In this document: piece after piece, positions 31,728 to 44,321 of the stretch | Layout of the letters: the number at the start of each line of letters is the position of its first letter | Numbering within the stretch: the first letter of the stretch is position 1 | Source: Struthio camelus | Taxonomy: Eukaryota > Chordata > Aves > Struthioniformes > Struthionidae | Length of the DNA stretch: 64,000 nt | Direction of reading: 5' to 3' | NCBI RefSeq assembly: GCF_040807025.1 | Contig: NC_090953.1 | Span: forward strand, 26,520,997 to 26,584,996 | Notes under the pieces: generated by a model | Databases searched by the model: none | What the model was told of the DNA's origin: nothing | The model's input: the letters and a program-made list of their open reading frames with translations, nothing else | Translations under genes and position numbers: made by a program

Positions 31728-32270
31728 ACAGCCACGGTGGGGCACCCCACAGAGCCCAGGAGAGACAGGCCCCCTCCTCCTTCAGCAATGCCTGCCTTGG
31801 CAAAAGCACATGGAAGGCACTGAAGCGGCAGAGCTGCTGAGGGTGGAGGTTATCATGGCCAGGAGTCAAGCGCAGACCAGCTGCTTGGCAGGCAGCTGTG
31901 CTCATCTCAGGCACAGAAGTGCCCGCTGCCCCACAGCCTTCCTGCTGGCCCCAGTTCTGCCCCTGCTCTCCTCTTCCTGCCCGCCTCCAAAGCCAGCCTG
32001 GCTGGGGGCTGGGGAAGGGCAAGCTGGGCAGAACCTGGTGGGTCAGGAAGCACCACCTCCCCAGCTCCGCTGCCAGCAGGACGGCGTCCTGCGGTGGGCT
32101 CAGACCACCAGCCTTGGGGTGCCCTCTCTGCTGGTGCCACAGAGCTGCCCATGCGGGGCCTCTCAGGGCCACCTTTTCCTGCCTCAGAAATGTCCCAGCC
32201 CCCTGGATGCTCTGGGTGGGCGGGGGCAGTGTGTTAGGGCCGGGAGTGTAGATTAGGCACCATGGACAGC
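31728..32270. other. 543-bp segment shared by copies 2 and 3, absent from copy 1 (copy 2)
   Basis: It stands where copy 1 has its 5.1-kb segment. Its first ~80 bp (CACCCCACAGAGCCCAGG, then CTTCAGCAATGCCTGCC) match the 3' flank of tRNA-Gly at 22519-22590, continuing the pseudo-Gly/Gly locus homology. The rest is GC-rich and unrecognised. A minus-strand frame of 409 codons runs through it (31267-32496), but it also crosses pseudo-Gly and low-complexity sequence and is not credible as a gene. Confidence 0.9.
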
Positions 32271-34248
32271 CCCCCCGCCTGGCTCTGGGTTTTCCTGTGT
32301 GGCCATCCCCTCCCCACACAGCTTGGGGTGCAAATGGAGCCTGTGGGCACATCTCCCTTCTTGCACTGTAAAGGAACACTGCCAAGGCCCCCTCCCCACC
32401 TCCTGCCCCCGCCCACCCATGCGCGCGCGCAAACACACACGCACACGCTTGCAGAGACTGTACAGGCAAGCTTGGCTCAACGAGAGCGATTATCACTAGC
32501 GACTCCTGAAACGGTGAGCCCTGCTATTACGGGATAAGGCCATGCTACGGCTGTGCCAGTCCCACAAGTAGCTGCTGCTGAAAGGGATGGCCACATGCCC
32601 CTCTGTCCCAATCCCACCTTGTCCCTCACGCTGGCTCTGACACTCTCCTGACAGGGAGCTGGTGTAGAGGGTGATGCTGGTTGGGAACCATTGATTTACG
32701 TGGGGAGTTACTTTCTCCCGGTGCAGCTCCGTGAAGCTGCACTCATCATGGGCCCACATAAGCACCGGAGAAAGCACGAGGGAAGCAGAGAGAGGACATG
32801 GCCAGAAACAGAGCGGCTTTCGCCTCTGCAGGGCGCTTTCCTGTCCAGCTGGCTTTTCTGCAGGGCCAAACACCATGCGCTGGGTGAGCAAGCGAGTGAG
32901 CCACGCTTTCAGACAAGCCCTGACTTGCGCATGCACAAAATATGCTCTGCTAGCCTCAAACATCTCCGCTAGCCGACAGGAAACTGAGGGCTTACTGACC
33001 TCCTGCTGCCTCAGGATGTGGGTCTGGGTGCCCCCCTGGTTATGCAAGTGGGAGGCCACCGGACCCCTTGACACAGGCACCATGGTGGCAGGTCAGGGGC
33101 CAGCTCCGTTAGGCTCTCTGCAGCTGAATTTACAACAGCTGGAGCACTGCAGGCCACTCTGCAGAACCAAGAAATGGAGGGGAACAGCTTCCAAGAAGTG
33201 GCTTTTTGTGCGGTATCTGTCACTGTTTTCCTGTACTGCAGACAAAACCAAGGTGGAAAGAGAGGGGCACCTTCAGAGCTTCTTTAAAAGCTTTTCACCA
33301 TTCAGACCCCGTGCTGCTCCAGCCTCTTAGAGGAGGAGCCTGAGTGTCCGGGAGCAGCAAGCGCCGGCTGATCCCTAAGGGATGGGGAGCCGGGTGCGAT
33401 AACACGACTGGCTGGGCAAGGACCTTGCCTGCCAGGGTCCCTTCCCACCGCCACCAAGCCAGGCAAACAGGGCAGGCCTGGAGATGCTAGCGAGGCTCAG
33501 CAAAGAGTACAGATCACCAGGGAAGTTCACCTGGTGATGAGGCAGGTCCGAGGTCAAGCTGGGAAGTAAATCTGCAGCTCAGGGTCAGAATCGGGTCTGG
33601 CAAGGGTGGTGAGGGTCAGACGCAGTCCAGTGATCACCAGGCAGGTCCATGGTGAAAAGGCAGGTCTGAGGTCAGGCTGGGACGTCAGACCGCGGGTCAG
33701 TGTCCAGATCAATGGGGTCCATGGCTAGGCAGGGACATGGCCGTGACAGAGCCAGAGACTAGTACTCCCACAACATAGCGCAGCCAGAGGAAAGGCCTAG
33801 GGCTGAGCTTAAATGGGGCTCCTGGGCCCACAGGAAGAGGGTGCATGGTGGTGGGGGGGGGAGGTCCGAGCTGAGGCTGGTCAGGGCACTGAAGCCTATC
33901 AGTGCCCTCAGGGCTGTGACAGAGGGGGTCCCTCTCTCTGCTCAGCAGTGCCAGGAGCAGGCAGAAAGAGGGCCCAGCATAGCCCCGTGGTCTCATTGAA
34001 CAGTCTCCCAAGGCCACCCTCCCACTGCTCTCCAAGAACCCAGAAACTCAGCGCAGTGACTCAGAAAAATCCAGCTCTGCCCTTGGAGAATATAGGTGTC
34101 TTTCTCTCCCTGGGAATGGAGAGAAAAGTGTGACTTGGAGCTGTGATTTGATTTCAGCACACCTGAGCTCTGTATTCTTGCTCTGGACAAGCCAACATGC
34201 TGTCACGGTGCTCCTGAGTCATGGCAAGAGTACGCATGTCTTTCCCAC

Positions 34249-35039
34249 TGGCAGGCGCCACACAGGCAAGTGTGGGACTCCGGATGGTGTAGCCCATAGA
34301 AGAGGGGTTTGCTCTGGGGTGCTCCCCAGGAGTTAGCGAACCCCAGGTGCACCATGGCTGTGGGGTTGCTGCACCCTGGGGGCACACCCTCTAACCACCC
34401 CATGATTGACAAGACCACATGAAGGAGAAGTGACACCGCAGACCCACACCACAAACATCTAGGGGCTGTGGAGCCATCCCCCACAGAACGACCTGTTACT
34501 GGGCGTACCGTTACCAACAATTGCTACCCATGCTGGGTACGAGGGCTGGGCTGGGCACGAGGTTACCTGTTGGTATGCACTCTGCTATTGACTAGAGCCA
34601 TACAGCTTTTGTATACCTGTGGGCTGGCGTTGTTTCGACTGGGTGTAAAAGAGAGGAAGCCCCATGGGTTTGTTGCGGACTTGGACCCATGGTCCGCTGG
34701 CCTGCAGACCCGAGGACCCACCCGTCAGTGGGGATGCCCCTAATGTCAACAGCGTGGTGAGGAGAATCCGGGGAAAACTGTACCGGAGGGGTGGCCCGTG
34801 AGGGGCGAGAGCGGTCACCGTACCACCGTGCACCCGTGATTTAACCGTACAGCTCTGATAAGTATATGTACTTTCAGTTCTGTTATATTTCTCGCTATAC
34901 TACACTGCACTTTTAGCTTTGTTATAACCTCCCATCTCTAATAAATTCTCACCCTTGACAAATGACAATCTCCCCGGTTCAGCGCAGCTAACTCGGGAAT
35001 CCGAAAGAATCCCAGACACCCCTCTAGTGGCGCGTCACA
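34249..35039 (+). mobile_element. LTR-like fossil (possible solo LTR), copy 2
   Basis: Counterpart of 13742-14532 at the same place in the unit, so it was present before amplification. Confidence 0.35.
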
Positions 35040-35388
35040 CCCACGCGCTTTGAAGGCTGATGAACTGAGAAGCCAAAGACTTTGCCCGCAATGCCGCCCC
35101 ATGGCCAGTTCCTGGGGAAGCAAGAGGGCTTCCTTCTGCCTTGGTTGGGGACTGGAGGGCTGCGTAGGGAGGGCTCTACCACAGTAACCCCCAGGGGGAG
35201 GCTGTGGCAGTCTGAAGGAGTGTGTGTGGGGAGGGAAAGGGGCTGGGGAGTCAAAGAGAAAGGACAGGACATGAGCCAAGCGCTGAGCAACGACTGAGCT
35301 CCAGTTCCTGTGGGGAAGAGGCTCACTTGCTGCCGTGGTGCAGAGGAGGGAGGAGAGTGCAGCGCTCTCTGGGAGCTGGGAATTCGTG

Positions 35389-35568
35389 GAACGAGACAGA
35401 CTGGAAGGGATCTCTGGAGGCCTCTAATTCAACTGCCCGCTCAAAGCAGGACTAGTGCCAAAGCTGGAGCCGGTCGCTCAGTGCCTGGCCCTGACACATT
35501 TTGAATTTGCTCTCCACGGAAGGAGAGTCCAAACTTCTCTGGGCACCTGCTCCACACGGCTTCAATGC
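35389..35568 (-). mobile_element. CR1-type LINE 3' end fragment, antisense, copy 2
   Basis: Counterpart of 14883-15062. Confidence 0.65.
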
Positions 35569-35590
35569 TCACTGAGTTAACTGGCTGCAC

Positions 35591-37541
35591 CGCTGGTGTT
35601 GGCAGCAGGGTTTTGGTTTCTATGACCGTGGGACCCTGTTTGAAGATCTGATGGAGAGAGCTGATGGAGAGAGCTGGGATCCACCTCACCAAGTGGGGCA
35701 TGCGTGTCTTTGCCAACAGGTTGACCAGCCTGGCAAGGAGGGCTTTAAACTAGGCAAGATGGGGGAAGGGGAGTGTTATAGAGACAGGATAGTCAGTAAA
35801 ACACTGCTCACGTCAGGATGCCTCCAGCGGGTGCATGCAGCCAGGGGCACAGCGCGGGACATGGCTATGGAGCATCCTCTTGCACCTCTCCTGAGAAGCC
35901 TGCATGCCCCATTTGGCTCTCTGAAATGCCTGTACACCAATGCACGCGGCATGGGGAATCGGCAGGAAGAATTAGAGATCTGTGTGCGGTTGCAGGGCCA
36001 GGATCTCGTTGCAGTTACAGAGACGTGGTGCGATAGCTCACGTGACTGGAATGCTGTCATGGATGGCTATGCACTTTTTAGGAAAGACAGGCTAGGAAGG
36101 CGAGGTGCTGTGGAGTTACTCTTTATGTGAGGGAGCAACTAGAATGTCTGGAGCTCTGCCTCGGGGTGGATGAAGAGCAAGCTGAGAGCTTATGGGTAAG
36201 GATTAAAGGGCAGGCTAACATGGGTGACACTGTTGTGGGGGTTTACTACAGGCCACCTGATCAGGAAGAAGTAGTCAATGGGGCCTTCTACAGACAGCTG
36301 GAAGTAGCCTCACGATCAGAGGCCCTGGTTCTCCCGGGAGACTTCAACCACCCTGACATCTGCTGGGAAGAGAGCACAGCTAGGCACAAACAGTCGAGGA
36401 GGGTCCTGCAGAGCACTGATGATAACTTCTTGACACAGGTGGTGGAGACGCCAACAAGGAGAGGTGTGCTGCTTGACCTTGTGCTAACAAACAAAGGAGG
36501 CCTGGTTGGATCTGTGAAGGCTGGGGGCAGCCTTGGCTGTAGTGGAGTTCAGGCTCCTACGAGGAGGAAGCAGGGCAATAAGTAATATAAGTCAGATCAC
36601 AACCCTGGACTTCAGGAGAGCTAACTTTGGCCTCTTCAGGGACCTCCTCAGGGGAATCTCATGGGGTAGGGCCCTAGCAGGAAGAGGGGTCCAGGAGAGC
36701 CGGTTAATATTCAAGCATCGTTTCCTCCAGGCTCAAGACGGGTGCATCCCTCTTGAGTAGGAAGTCCAGCAAAGTGGGCAGGAGACCTGCATGGATGAGC
36801 AAGGAGCTCCTGGCAGAACTCCAACAGAAGAAGGAAGTCTACAGAATGTGGAAAAGGGGACAGGCCACTTGGGAGGAATACAGGGACGTTGTCAGAGTGT
36901 GCAGGGATGCGACGAGGAAGGCTAAGGCCCAGTTGGAATGAAATCTGGCAAGGGATGCCAAGGACAACCAGAAGGGCTTCTTCAACTACATCCTGGAGGT
37001 CCTCACTGAGCATGTGGAGGACAAGGAGGTGATCAGGAGTAGTCAGCACGGGTTCACCAAAGGGAAATCATGCTTGACCTTCTCTGATGGCCTGACTGGC
37101 TGGGTAGATGAGGGCAGAGCATCCCCATGGACGCTGTCTCCCTGCACTTCAGCAAGGCTTCTGACACTGTCTCCCATCACTTTCTCATAGGTAAACTCAG
37201 CAAGTGTGGATTGGATGAGTGGACAGTGAGGTGGCCTGAGGACTGGCTGGATGGCCGAGCTCAGAGGGTTGTGGTCAGTGGCACAGAGGCCTGTAGCTCA
37301 CGCTGTCCCGCAGGGGTCAGTCCTGGGTCCAGTCCTGTTCAACGTATTCATCGATGACCTGGACGAAGGCACAGAGTGCACCCGCAGCAAGTTCGCTGAG
37401 GATACTAAACTGTGGGGGAGTGGCTGACACACCAGAAGGCAGTGCTGCCATTCTGAGGGACCAGGACAGGCTGGAGAGCTGGGCGGAGAAGAACCTCCTG
37501 AAGTTCAACAAAGGCAAGGGCAGGGTCCTGCCATCAGGAAG
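35591..37541 (+). mobile_element. CR1-type LINE, endonuclease plus deleted RT, copy 2
   Basis: Counterpart of 15085-17035 with the same internal deletion. A few residues differ from copy 1 in the RT part; for example EDWLDGRAQ here replaces EDRLDGRAQ. Confidence 0.92.
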
Positions 37542-37892
37542 CTGTGGATTTAGCTCCCTGAAGGGAAGGGAGAAACAGCTTTGTGCCCAGGACACCCACA
37601 CTCTTGTGGGGGGACCTCTCTGTGGTCCACTGCCTGTGAACCACAGCAGTCTCTGCCCCTCGGGGGCACTTTTGGAGGCCTGGATGCTAAGAAAGCAAAG
37701 GAGAAGGTGGGAGAAGATGCTGAGAAAGCAAAGGAGAACGCAGGAGGAGCACAGACAAGGGGCTGAGGAGTGGCACAGCCACCAACCAGCCCTGGCCAGA
37801 GACCTGGAGCGCAGCACTGCGGGGAGTGCTGGTGCACGTGCCCAAAGTGAGAGGCCCCACCTCTCAGGGAGCGGGGTGGGGCAAAAGGGCCA

Positions 37893-37964
37893 TAGCAGAG
37901 GATGGTTTCGATCCATCGACCTCTGGGTTATGGGCCCAGCACGCTTCCGCTGCGCCACTCTGCT
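37893..37964 (-). tRNA. tRNA-iMet-CAT: Initiator tRNA-Met (CAT), copy 2
   Basis: Identical to the gene at 17387 over 72 nt. Terminator AAAA on the plus strand lies at 37883-37886. Confidence 0.98.
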
Positions 37965-40463
37965 CCCCCCAGCAGCTTTGTGGGGAGATGGCAGGGCCCT
38001 CCCTGCCACTCCCAGGCACTGACCGTGCCAGCTCTTGGGCTCGGGGGGTTGCCATTCCTCCTGCCTGGGCCTGGTCCCACAGAGGAAAAAAGTCTCCCCC
38101 GGGAAGCCCCAAGGCCGTGGGCCCGGGCTGAAGCCGCCTTGGTTTGCCCTTATGACACCATCTCCTGCCTGGCACAGACCCAGGGGAAAGCGGGGAGTTT
38201 GTGTTTGCCCAACTGAGCTGCCTCTGCAGGGGAGGACAGAAACCCCAGAGCCAGGGGGCAGCCTGCCTGCCTGCATTGTGCTGGGAGCGCTTGCTTCCCA
38301 ACGAGTGGATGAGTGTCTGATGCTCTCCTAGCCAGGAAAAGGCTCCCCTCCACCTGGAGTCACATGCCTCTCCTGCACACAGTGCTTTCCTTGTGCAGGC
38401 TTGGTGAGCCCTGGGAGCCCCCGGTGGCTTTCTGCCCTGGAGAGGCAGGTTCCACCTCTGCTGGTGACCTGCTGCTGACATACTTCCTCAGAGCCGCTGC
38501 CCAGGCCAAGCCTGAAGAGCTGCGCTAGAGTGACCCCTGAGCCCAATGGATGCTCTCTTGCTGCCATCCCAAGGACGTTTTGGGCACCTCCATTTCAGTC
38601 CGCAGCAAGGGAAGGAGGAAGCCCCAAACCAAGTCAACCCTGCTGGCCCTTTGCTGCCCCACATGACTGTGTTGTGGCAGGGCACCCTGCCAAGGGGGAA
38701 AGCCCCATCACCTGGAAGGACTCAGGGACTGGCTCTGTCTCTTGCAAACTGCCCTGTGCTCACCAAAGACAGCAGCTGCGGTGCTTTAGTGCAAACCAGT
38801 GCTGGAGGAAGTAGGAGCAGGGAGGGCAGAGGAAGGCAGGAGTTAAGTGATGTTAGGAAGGAACTGGTGCAGGCTAGAGCAACGATTCCCAGGTGCTTTC
38901 CTGGCAGTGCCCTCTTTCCCAGGGCCCTGGACTTCTCTGCCTTGACAAAGCTCTGCTTCAGATGTGCCTTCCAGGCCCACCTGCCGTGCAGGCGTGTCAG
39001 GGCTCCTTGGCCTTGCTGGTGAGCTGACTGGCAGCTGTGTCCAACGCGGTGTCCCCACAGCTGTGTTCAACACGGTGTCCAGGCTCTCTGGCCTGGGGCC
39101 CAGAGGTGCGCCCCCTCCCCACGGAGCCCATAGTCTTCCTGGGTGGGAAGGAAACCCAGGCCTCCTGCATGTGCAGGAACCAGAGGAGCGCAGAGCTGGG
39201 CACTGCTTCCTCTCAGGCTGATGCAAGGGGAAGGAAAAATATCACTGTGGATGCCTTTTCCTGCATAGCGGAGGTGAGCAACTGTCTGGGAGAAAACAGC
39301 CTTACCTGTAAGGCAGTGGAGGAATCTGTGAGGGTGTGACCACCTTGAGAGCAGTGGTGCAGAGGGCACAGCGAGCTTAAACCTCGCCTGAAAAATGGGC
39401 TTGTTTCCCTCCCTCCCCACTTACAGCTTACGCCAGGCAGCTTTGGGTGCCACTGTTATTGCAGGTGGAGGAAACAAACGCTGCACGGTCCCGTGCAGTG
39501 GAGAGACCCGTGAAGGTGCTCTAACTCCATTTCAGTCAGTGAGAGACAAAATTAAGTCGTCCATGTCACTCTTAGGCCCTTGTTGCTCTGATGTGTTGAT
39601 CCATCTAAATATTGCACGGTGAACCCATGGTTTTCACAAGCTGAGACTGAGAGTAGGCTTGATATTCTTAGGTTATGTGATCAAAGCTCACCCCCCCCAC
39701 ACACAAAGGAGTGCAGGGAGTCATTGGCTGGTTGGGGAACCCGAATAGTACCTTGCCCCAGCTACTCCCAGGCCTATCACAGGAAAGCAATCAGCCCATC
39801 AGTGGCTCGTTTCCACAAGCACAGAAGAGTGCCGAGGCACAATGGCAGGTGAGGGAACCCAGACAGCCTGCCTACTGAGAGAAGGGACACCCTGTCTGGG
39901 CTCCTCCCCGGGCTTTCCCAGGACAGCATCAACCCCATTGGCCAGGTGTGAAACCCATCACGATGAGTCAACAGGAGTGGATCTCTGGGACACCTTTTGC
40001 CCAGAGGGGAGGTTCTGTCTGGAGGTACAGGGCACGTTCTGGGATGCAGGGGAAGAGCATTTGGGGATTGCATAAGATGTAACGTGGGATTTTCAGGGGA
40101 GGAACCAAAGGCAAAGGAAGGTGATTTGGGGAGGAATAAATGTGGGAAGATAGAGGGATATGAGGACAAAGAGGGGCTGGCTGAGCGTGAATGGGGCTGC
40201 TCAGTACGCTTCTCTGGCCGCGTCTTGCCTCTGATCAGCACAGTATGTCCTAGCTTCGTAAATTCCTTTCTGTATTTCCTATTCTGCATGCTTGTGTTTG
40301 CGTGGAGGTCTAAGTGCCATGAACCGCAGTCAGACCACGGCGCACAGGGGCCTCTGTGTGTGTGTGGTGCCAGGAGCTGGAGAGAGCAGAATGAGTGAAC
40401 TTAAGTGTCAGCAATGGGTGGGGCAGGGCAGGGGGGCTGGTAGATCCCTGTGGCTGGAAGACC

Positions 40464-40798
40464 CCTGTGTCTGCGTTGCCAGCAACTGGAGCAAGTGAGG
40501 GTCTGATTGCCAGAAACTGGAACGGGAATGTGGGTCAGAGGGTGCCTGTGCCTGGGGTATGAGCAACTGGAGCGAGCGAGGGTGCGCAAGTGAGTGTGCA
40601 ATTGCTAGCAGACATCAAGCCAGACTAGCTGGCAAGTAGGTGAAGTGACCTGGGAGCCAGGTATGTGTGTGTGTCTCCAAGGGTGAGAGCACAGGGGAGC
40701 TGGCTACTGGGCATGTGAGGGGAGTCCTGGCTGACTGCCAGAGGGACCGTGGGATCCAGGGAGGGTCGACTGGGAGACTCACTTCAGTGTATGTCTGT

Positions 40799-40833
<35 letters not shown>

Positions 40834-41008
40834 TCTAAGGTTGAGACCCCAGGGGAGCTGGGTACCAGAGGGACCGGGGGAGTCCCAGCCAACTGTGAGA
40901 GGGACCGTGGGGTCGACTGAGAGCTCTGTGTGTGTGTGTAAGGATGAGTGTGAGTGTAAGGGTGCCTGTACTAGCAACTGGAGCGGGGCTGCGGGCTCTG
41001 GGGCCTCG
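40464..41008. repeat. Degenerate minisatellite-like block, copy 2
   Basis: Counterpart of 19941-20485. Just upstream, copies 2 and 3 carry about 20 extra bases (GGTAGATCCCTGTGGCTGG region) that look like a partial duplicate of the adjoining CTGGAAGACCCCTGTG. Confidence 0.75.
40802..40832. repeat. TG microsatellite, 31 nt, copy 2
   Basis: Same position in the unit and same 31-nt length as in copy 1. Confidence 0.97.
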
Positions 41009-42260
41009 TACGTCCATGTGCCAGCAGTTGGGGATGCCAGGAATCCAGGGGCAAGCTACTGGGCGGACTGAGTGTTTAAGCCTCCCTGCTGGAGGAATCC
41101 ACATTACATAGATGTATATATACGTCCCACTAACAGACCTCTTCCCATGTCAACGCTGTGTGCTAGCAGGGGCTGGGACCAGCTGCCAAGGGCCCTGCCA
41201 CTGCCTGTGCTGTGCTCACCTGCGGCTCCCAGCTCGTCCTCCCTTGTGGCGCAGCCCTGCCTTTGCTGCCCCCTGACAGCCTGGTGGCTGCCCCTAACAC
41301 TGCACCAGGCCCAAGGAAGTGACAGAAATGCCTCCTACCCACCCCTGGAGCAGTAGATTGGATTTCAGGCAAAATCAGCCTCTTGACTTGAGTTTTGGTC
41401 ACCATCCACACAAACCGCCACACCAGCAGACAGCGCTGTTTGTGTGTTTCCTCTTTCCACCATCTCAAAACTTCAGGACCGAGGTCCTTGGGTTCCTTGC
41501 AGTCTTTCCTCTTCAGCTCCTACTCTTGTTCTCTCTGCTTTCCCTCCCGTCTTAAAGACCTGACACATTTGCACTCCACCATCACGGGATGCCTCACGGG
41601 GCTCCCTTCTCTTCCTCCCCTCCAGCCACAGAGATACCAGAGGGAGAGTCAAACGATGCCCTGGTGTCAGCATATCCCAGGTGTCACCCTGATAACCAGG
41701 TGCTGGGGGCTGCTGCTGCAGGTGTCACCCTGATAACCAGGTGCAGGGCGTAACCCTGGGGTTACGCTTCTCAGGGCTTCTCAAACCCTGCATGCAGGCA
41801 CTTCTCCTTCACAGTGCAGGTCCCAAGCCCAGGGCTTAGAGCCCCCAGCCCTCACAGGCAGACAGGGAGAAAAGACGCTGCACTTTGGGGAGGCAGGTGA
41901 AGCTCCAGGATTTCCCCAGCTCTGCTTCCTCCCCAGGGCTGGGCATCTGGTGGCACCTTCTGTCCAGTCCGCCTCACTCCACAGCAGGCACTGGGAGGTA
42001 AGTGAGACACTTCCCCTGGAGTCCCAGGTGTGGTGCCTCTGTTGGGGTGTATTGCAGCCCTCATGTTCCTGCCTGCTGCCCACGTCTGAATGTGCTCGTC
42101 TGTGGGTCTGTGCGTGCCCAGCTGTGGTGTGTCCAAAGAGTGCAAAGGAGAACTCCCCCCCCCCCCCATCCCCCTAGTGCAGCCTGGCCCTGGAACTCGC
42201 AGCAGGCCGGACGACATTGCACAGGGCACGTGATCACTGCTGCTGAGAGGTTTGGGGCAG

Positions 42261-42342
42261 GAAGCTGTGGCCGAGTGGGGAAGGCGATGGACGTGAAACG
42301 CATGGGGGTTTCCCTGCGCAGGTTCGAATCCTGCCAACTATG
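42261..42342 (+). pseudogene. Decayed tRNA-Ser with TGA anticodon, copy 2
   Basis: Same sequence and same stem mismatches as at 21735. The nearby poly-C tract upstream is 13 bases here against 11 in copy 1. Confidence 0.85.
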
Positions 42343-42842
42343 GGGCACCTGTCCCCTTTTGGGCTGCCTGGAGCGACCAGGCTCCAGCCCTGGACAAAGC
42401 CTCACAGCCACAGTCCCTCCAGCTGAACAGCGTGCCCGGTGAACCCTCCATCCCTCTAGTCATCCTCAGCTTCCCCCCAGAGTCGCCAGGGCGCGTGCAA
42501 ACCCCCTCTCTCCTTTCCCAGCCACACAGGCTCACACCTTTCCTGACAGAGACATGCTCTCCTCTGGGGACGGATGGATTTTCTTCTCAGGGGCATGTTT
42601 TTCCCACGGGGCCAGAGCTGAGATGCACGTGCTTCTGTGATGGGAAGGGAGGCGTCCTATGTGGAAACTTCTGCAAGTTTTTGCAGCATCAGGAGAAGAG
42701 GCAGGGGCAGGGCAATGCTGCTTCCTATTCTTTTTCCTTCTGCTGCATCTTTCTCCCCTCTCAGACTCCCGGGATAGTCTTGAAAGCTCAGCGAGGGTCA
42801 GAGAGTGCCTGGGACGAGCAGGAGGCAGGCATAGGTCTGCAT

Positions 42843-42914
42843 GCGTTGGTGGTATAGTGGTGAGCATAGCTGCCTTCCAAGCAGTTGACCCGGGTTCGAT
42901 TCCTGGCCAACGCA
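42843..42914 (+). tRNA. tRNA-Gly-TCC: tRNA-Gly (TCC), copy 2
   Basis: Identical to the gene at 22317. Terminator TTTT lies at 42922-42925; the short leader to it differs by one base from copy 1. Confidence 0.97.
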
Positions 42915-43415
42915 CGCACACTTTTCTTCTCCCAGGTGCCTGCAGAGGCCCTTCCACCTCCTGCCAGAAAAGAGCCCAGGTTTCCCCAACAGGTTCATGT
43001 TCCCTCGGGGAGCCACTCCCCTTGCTGCATGCACAGGCAGGGTGAGGCACCCCACAGAGCCCAGGAGAGACAGGGGCCCCCTCCTCCTTCAGCAATGCCT
43101 GCCTTGGCCAAAGCAGCAGGTCTGTCACCGAGCACAGCTTCCAGGCTGCTTGCCCTGCCCCCCGAGGCATAGCCCTGCAGAAGGAAGCGCCCCAGAATGA
43201 AGGTGCTACCTCCTTTGCTAGAAGCATGACAGGCTTCTGCAAAGGGCTCTGCTGCTCTCCTGAAGGGCCCGCTTCTGACTGCATGGTGCCTCAAGGGCCT
43301 GCAGAAAGGCTGTGCATGGGCGTTGCCGGGGAGATGCAGAAAGCCCCTGGCTCAGCCAGGACCATGTGGCTCAGCCCTGCTATAGCGACAGAGCGGCAAG
43401 AAGAGGTGTCCAGGC

Positions 43416-43487
43416 GGTCCCATGGTGTAATGGTGAGCACTCTGGACTCTGAATCCAGCGATCTGAGTTCAAGTCTCAGTGGGACCT
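43416..43487 (+). tRNA. tRNA-Gln-CTG: tRNA-Gln (CTG), copy 2
   Basis: Identical to the gene at 22890, including the distant first T4 run downstream. Confidence 0.97.
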
Positions 43488-43623
43488 CAGGCTTCTGCTT
43501 CACTGAGGGCCTGCCTCAGCTGACTGCATTTTACACCCTTGCGTTGCTCTTGGGTAGACTGCTTTACGCACTCCGGTCTTCCTTCCCTCTTCTCGTGCCC
43601 CTGGCACCGGGTTTGGGCAGAGG

Positions 43624-44321
43624 GTCACAGGATCACTGAACAGCTGAGGTGGGAAGGGACCTCTGCAGACTATCTAGTCCAACCCCTCCTCAAAGCAGGG
43701 TCAAGAAAAGGAGTCTGTTCAGGGCCCTGTGATGTCAAGTTTTGAAAAATCTCCATGGATGGAGACTCCACAGCTTCTCTGGGCAAGCTGTTCCCATGTT
43801 TGACAGCCCCGCACAGTAAAACAGGGGGGGGTTCTGTGTGTTTAAGTGGAATGTCTTGTACTTCATGGCTTGTGCCCACTGCCTCTTGCCCTGTCCCTGG
43901 GCACCGCCAAGAAGCGGCTGGCTCTCTCTTCTCTACTCCCTCTTCCCCCTCTTCGTCCACCACCTCAGGTACTTATACACATTGATAAGATTCCCCCCCA
44001 CCCCTCCCCCCCAAACCTTAGCCCTCTCTTCCCCAGGCTAGACAATCCCAGCTCTGTTAGCCTCTCCTGGTATGACAGATGGCGCAAGCCCTTGACCTTC
44101 TCTGTGGCCTTTTGCTGTGCTCACTCCAGTGTGGCCTTGTCTCTCTCGTACCGGGAAGCCCAGAAATGGACACAGCACTCCAGATGTGCTCTCACCAGTG
44201 CTGAGCAGAGGGGAAGGATCACACCTCCCTCAGCCTGCTGGCAACGCTCTTCCTAACGCAGCCCAGGATGCTGCCAGCCGCCTTTGCTGCAAGGGCACGT
44301 TGCTGCCTCAAGTGCTGAAGG
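43624..44321 (-). mobile_element. CR1-type LINE 3' end, antisense, copy 2
   Basis: Counterpart of 23098-23795. The third counterpart would lie beyond the window end. Confidence 0.9.

Noticed and set aside
31267-32496. 409-codon minus-strand open frame (also 51795-53024)
   Set aside because: It crosses a decayed tRNA, purine-rich sequence and a GC-rich segment, shows no domain, and is broken up in copy 1. Its repetition in copies 2 and 3 only reflects recent duplication.
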